From the NCBI RefSeq assembly GCF_003710255.1, contig NZ_RHIB01000001.1:2170001-2234000 (forward strand): 64,000 nt of DNA, read 5' to 3'. Position 1 is the stretch's first letter. Every line of letters starts with the position of its first letter. A program made the translations under genes and the position numbers. The notes under the pieces were generated by a model. The model worked only from the letters and a program-made list of their open reading frames with translations. It ran no database searches and had not been told where the DNA came from. This document shows positions 63,167 through 64,000 of this stretch, piece by piece. The stretch is from Alteribacter keqinensis. GTDB taxonomy: Bacteria; Bacillota; Bacilli; Bacillales; Salisediminibacteriaceae.

Positions 63167-63304
63167 GGCTGGGACAGAAGTGTTTTAGTCAACGGGAATC
63201 CGAACGCATCATATGCGGTGTAATTAAATCGCTCCTTAAATATACTTCGCTATGTTAGCGCATTGTTCGGATTCTCAGCTAAACCCTTTCTTTATGTCCC
63301 AGCC
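63167..63304. repeat. 138-bp element with imperfect terminal inverted repeats
   Basis: The left arm GGCTGGGACAGAAGTGTTTT...GGGAATCCGAAC (63167-63205) pairs imperfectly with the right arm GTTCGGATTCTCAGCTAAAC...GTCCCAGCC (63273-63304). A central AAATCGCTCC/TATACTTCGC block also occurs at 4180-4205. No open frame. A MITE-like structure between ytpQ and ytpP; a longer copy sits at 4125-4630. Confidence 0.7.
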
Positions 63305-63314
63305 TGGCTTCGCT

Positions 63315-63635
63315 TTACTTTTCCATTGCTTCTTCAATAAACCGCTCGATTTCCTCACGTGTTTTACGGTCTTTACTTACAAACCGGTCTGCTTCCCGGC
63401 CGTTTTTAAATAAGAGAAAGCTCGGGATACCGAAAATTTCAAGTTCCTGGCACTGCTCGATAAACGTATCCCTGTCCATTTTATAAAAAGACAGATCGGA
63501 GAACTTTTCCTCAATCGCCGGCACTTCAGGCTCGATTACAACACAGTCCGGGCACCAGCCAGCCGTAAACATAATCACTGCCCCGTCTTCTTCCTTTACT
63601 TGTTCAAATTGGTCAACCGTCTGAATGGAAATCAT
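63315..63635 (-). CDS. ytpP: thioredoxin-like protein YtpP
   Basis: A 106-aa thioredoxin-fold protein with active site AGWCPDC (about 25-31) where thioredoxins have WCGPC, and cis-Pro in FGIPSFLLF. It probably acts as a low-molecular-weight thiol/disulfide or bacillithiol-linked reductant; substrates are not defined. CTAGGAGG is 7 bases before the ATG. Next to the PTS-IIC-like gene on the same strand, 11 bp apart. Confidence 0.93.
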   Translation of the reverse strand: MISIQTVDQFEQVKEEDGAVIMFTAGWCPDCVVIEPEVPAIEEKFSDLSFYKMDRDTFIEQCQELEIFGIPSFLLFKNGREADRFVSKDRKTREEIERFIEEAMEK

Positions 63636-63646
63636 ATAAATTCCTC

Positions 63647-64000
63647 CTAGGATTGGTTAATTTTCATATCTCCGAATTGGATAACGCCTCGGTTCCTCAG
63701 ATACTCCGATAATAAAATACTTATAACAGCAGGTCCAGCAATGTGCAGGAGAACAACCATAAGAGCAACCTCAGCTGTAAATCCCATCGTATTAAATGCC
63801 ATGATCTGTCCTACAAAACCGCTTGTGCCCATGCCGGCACCTTCTTTGGAATTTTCCATCTGGAACACAACGGTCGACAACGGACCGAGAATGGCCGCGG
63901 TCATGGTAGGAGGCAGCAGAATCCACGGATTTTTCACCACATTGGCAATCTGGAGCATCGATGTCCCTATGCCGAGAGCTACAATGCCCGACCATTTATT
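63647..64000 (-). CDS. PTS-IIC-type membrane protein, partial (C-terminal part)
   Basis: The visible C-terminal 117 residues continue past the window edge (KWSGIVALGIGTS lies upstream of the first ATG at 63958). Hydrophobic segments run through it. LPPTMTAAILGPLSTVVFQM and GMGTSGFVGQIMAFNTMGF are typical of the PTS_EIIC_2 family, known as membrane proteins of unknown transport role. The 5' end is not in the window. Confidence 0.7.
   Translation of the reverse strand, partial: NKWSGIVALGIGTSMLQIANVVKNPWILLPPTMTAAILGPLSTVVFQMENSKEGAGMGTSGFVGQIMAFNTMGFTAEVALMVVLLHIAGPAVISILLSEYLRNRGVIQFGDMKINQS

Noticed and set aside
1-64000. tRNA, rRNA, prophage or transposase genes
   Set aside because: None recognised on either strand.

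Overview
The window comes from a low-GC, spore-forming Gram-positive bacterium of the Bacillaceae. Most of its genes, in nearly the same order, match the nrnA-ytoI-ytkL-ackA-tpx-sppA-thiI-ezrA-rpsD-tyrS-acuABC-motPS-ccpA-aroA-ytxGHJ-murC-sftA-ytpQP region of Bacillus subtilis. A small acid-soluble spore protein, a GerW/YtfJ sporulation protein, a T-box in front of tyrS, TTG/GTG starts with strong Shine-Dalgarno sequences and classical intrinsic terminators all agree. A Na+-type MotP/MotS pair and a penicillin-binding protein with a very acidic tail would fit an alkaliphilic or halotolerant member, but that is inference.

Layout. 1-6993: nrnA, ytpI, ytoI, ytkL and an Xaa-Pro dipeptidase, with two intergenic stretches (1940-2344 and 4015-4941) filled with decayed dispersed repeats. 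6959-13167: a minus-strand island with no counterpart in the B. subtilis order. One promoter is followed by a DUF4062-NACHT-TPR STAND ATPase, a phosphoribosyltransferase, a HAD 5'(3')-deoxyribonucleotidase, a thioredoxin-reductase-like flavoprotein that lacks the CxxC, and a small secreted protein, ending at a terminator. 13200-16260: a 59-aa gene, a UspA protein, a conserved small protein, and the ecsC-yhaM pair. 16700-24110: ackA (with a structured leader), ytxK, tpx (with a 21-bp periodic repeat upstream), ytfJ-ytfI-yteJ-sppA and divergent nadK. 24160-37090: amidohydrolase, SASP gene, thiI-iscS, brnQ, ezrA, hisJ/refZ, ytsP and dgcP. 37200-43120: rpsD with a structured leader, tyrS with a T-box, and a class A PBP with an Asn-Gly repeat tail. 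43387-54780: acuABC, mtnN, motPS, ccpA, a lipoprotein gene, aroA(G), ytxGHJ and ampS. 54880-64000: murC, a hypothetical gene, nicotinate phosphoribosyltransferase, sftA, a YtpR protein cut down to its N-terminal domain, ytpQ, ytpP and the edge of a PTS-IIC-like gene.

How the genes work together. Housekeeping themes are nucleic-acid turnover (NrnA, YhaM), acetate/acetyl-CoA flux with its CcpA and AcuABC control, sulfur transfer for thiolated tRNA and thiamine (IscS-ThiI), division control (EzrA, RefZ, SftA, MurC), redox defence (Tpx, YtxJ, YtpP, YtsP) and c-di-GMP synthesis. The best candidate for an undescribed system is the five-gene STAND island at 6995-13098. It joins a signal-transducing NTPase to three predicted small-molecule enzymes. 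I read it as a possible conflict/stress system that alters nucleotides or NAD(P)H, and only its domain content and operon structure are seen. Secondary leads are the 21-bp-phased repeats upstream of tpx and near tyrS, a mobile-element-like repeat with imperfect terminal inverted repeats, mutually exclusive hairpins in the ackA leader, and the truncated YtpR. No tRNA, rRNA, CRISPR array, transposase or prophage gene was seen.
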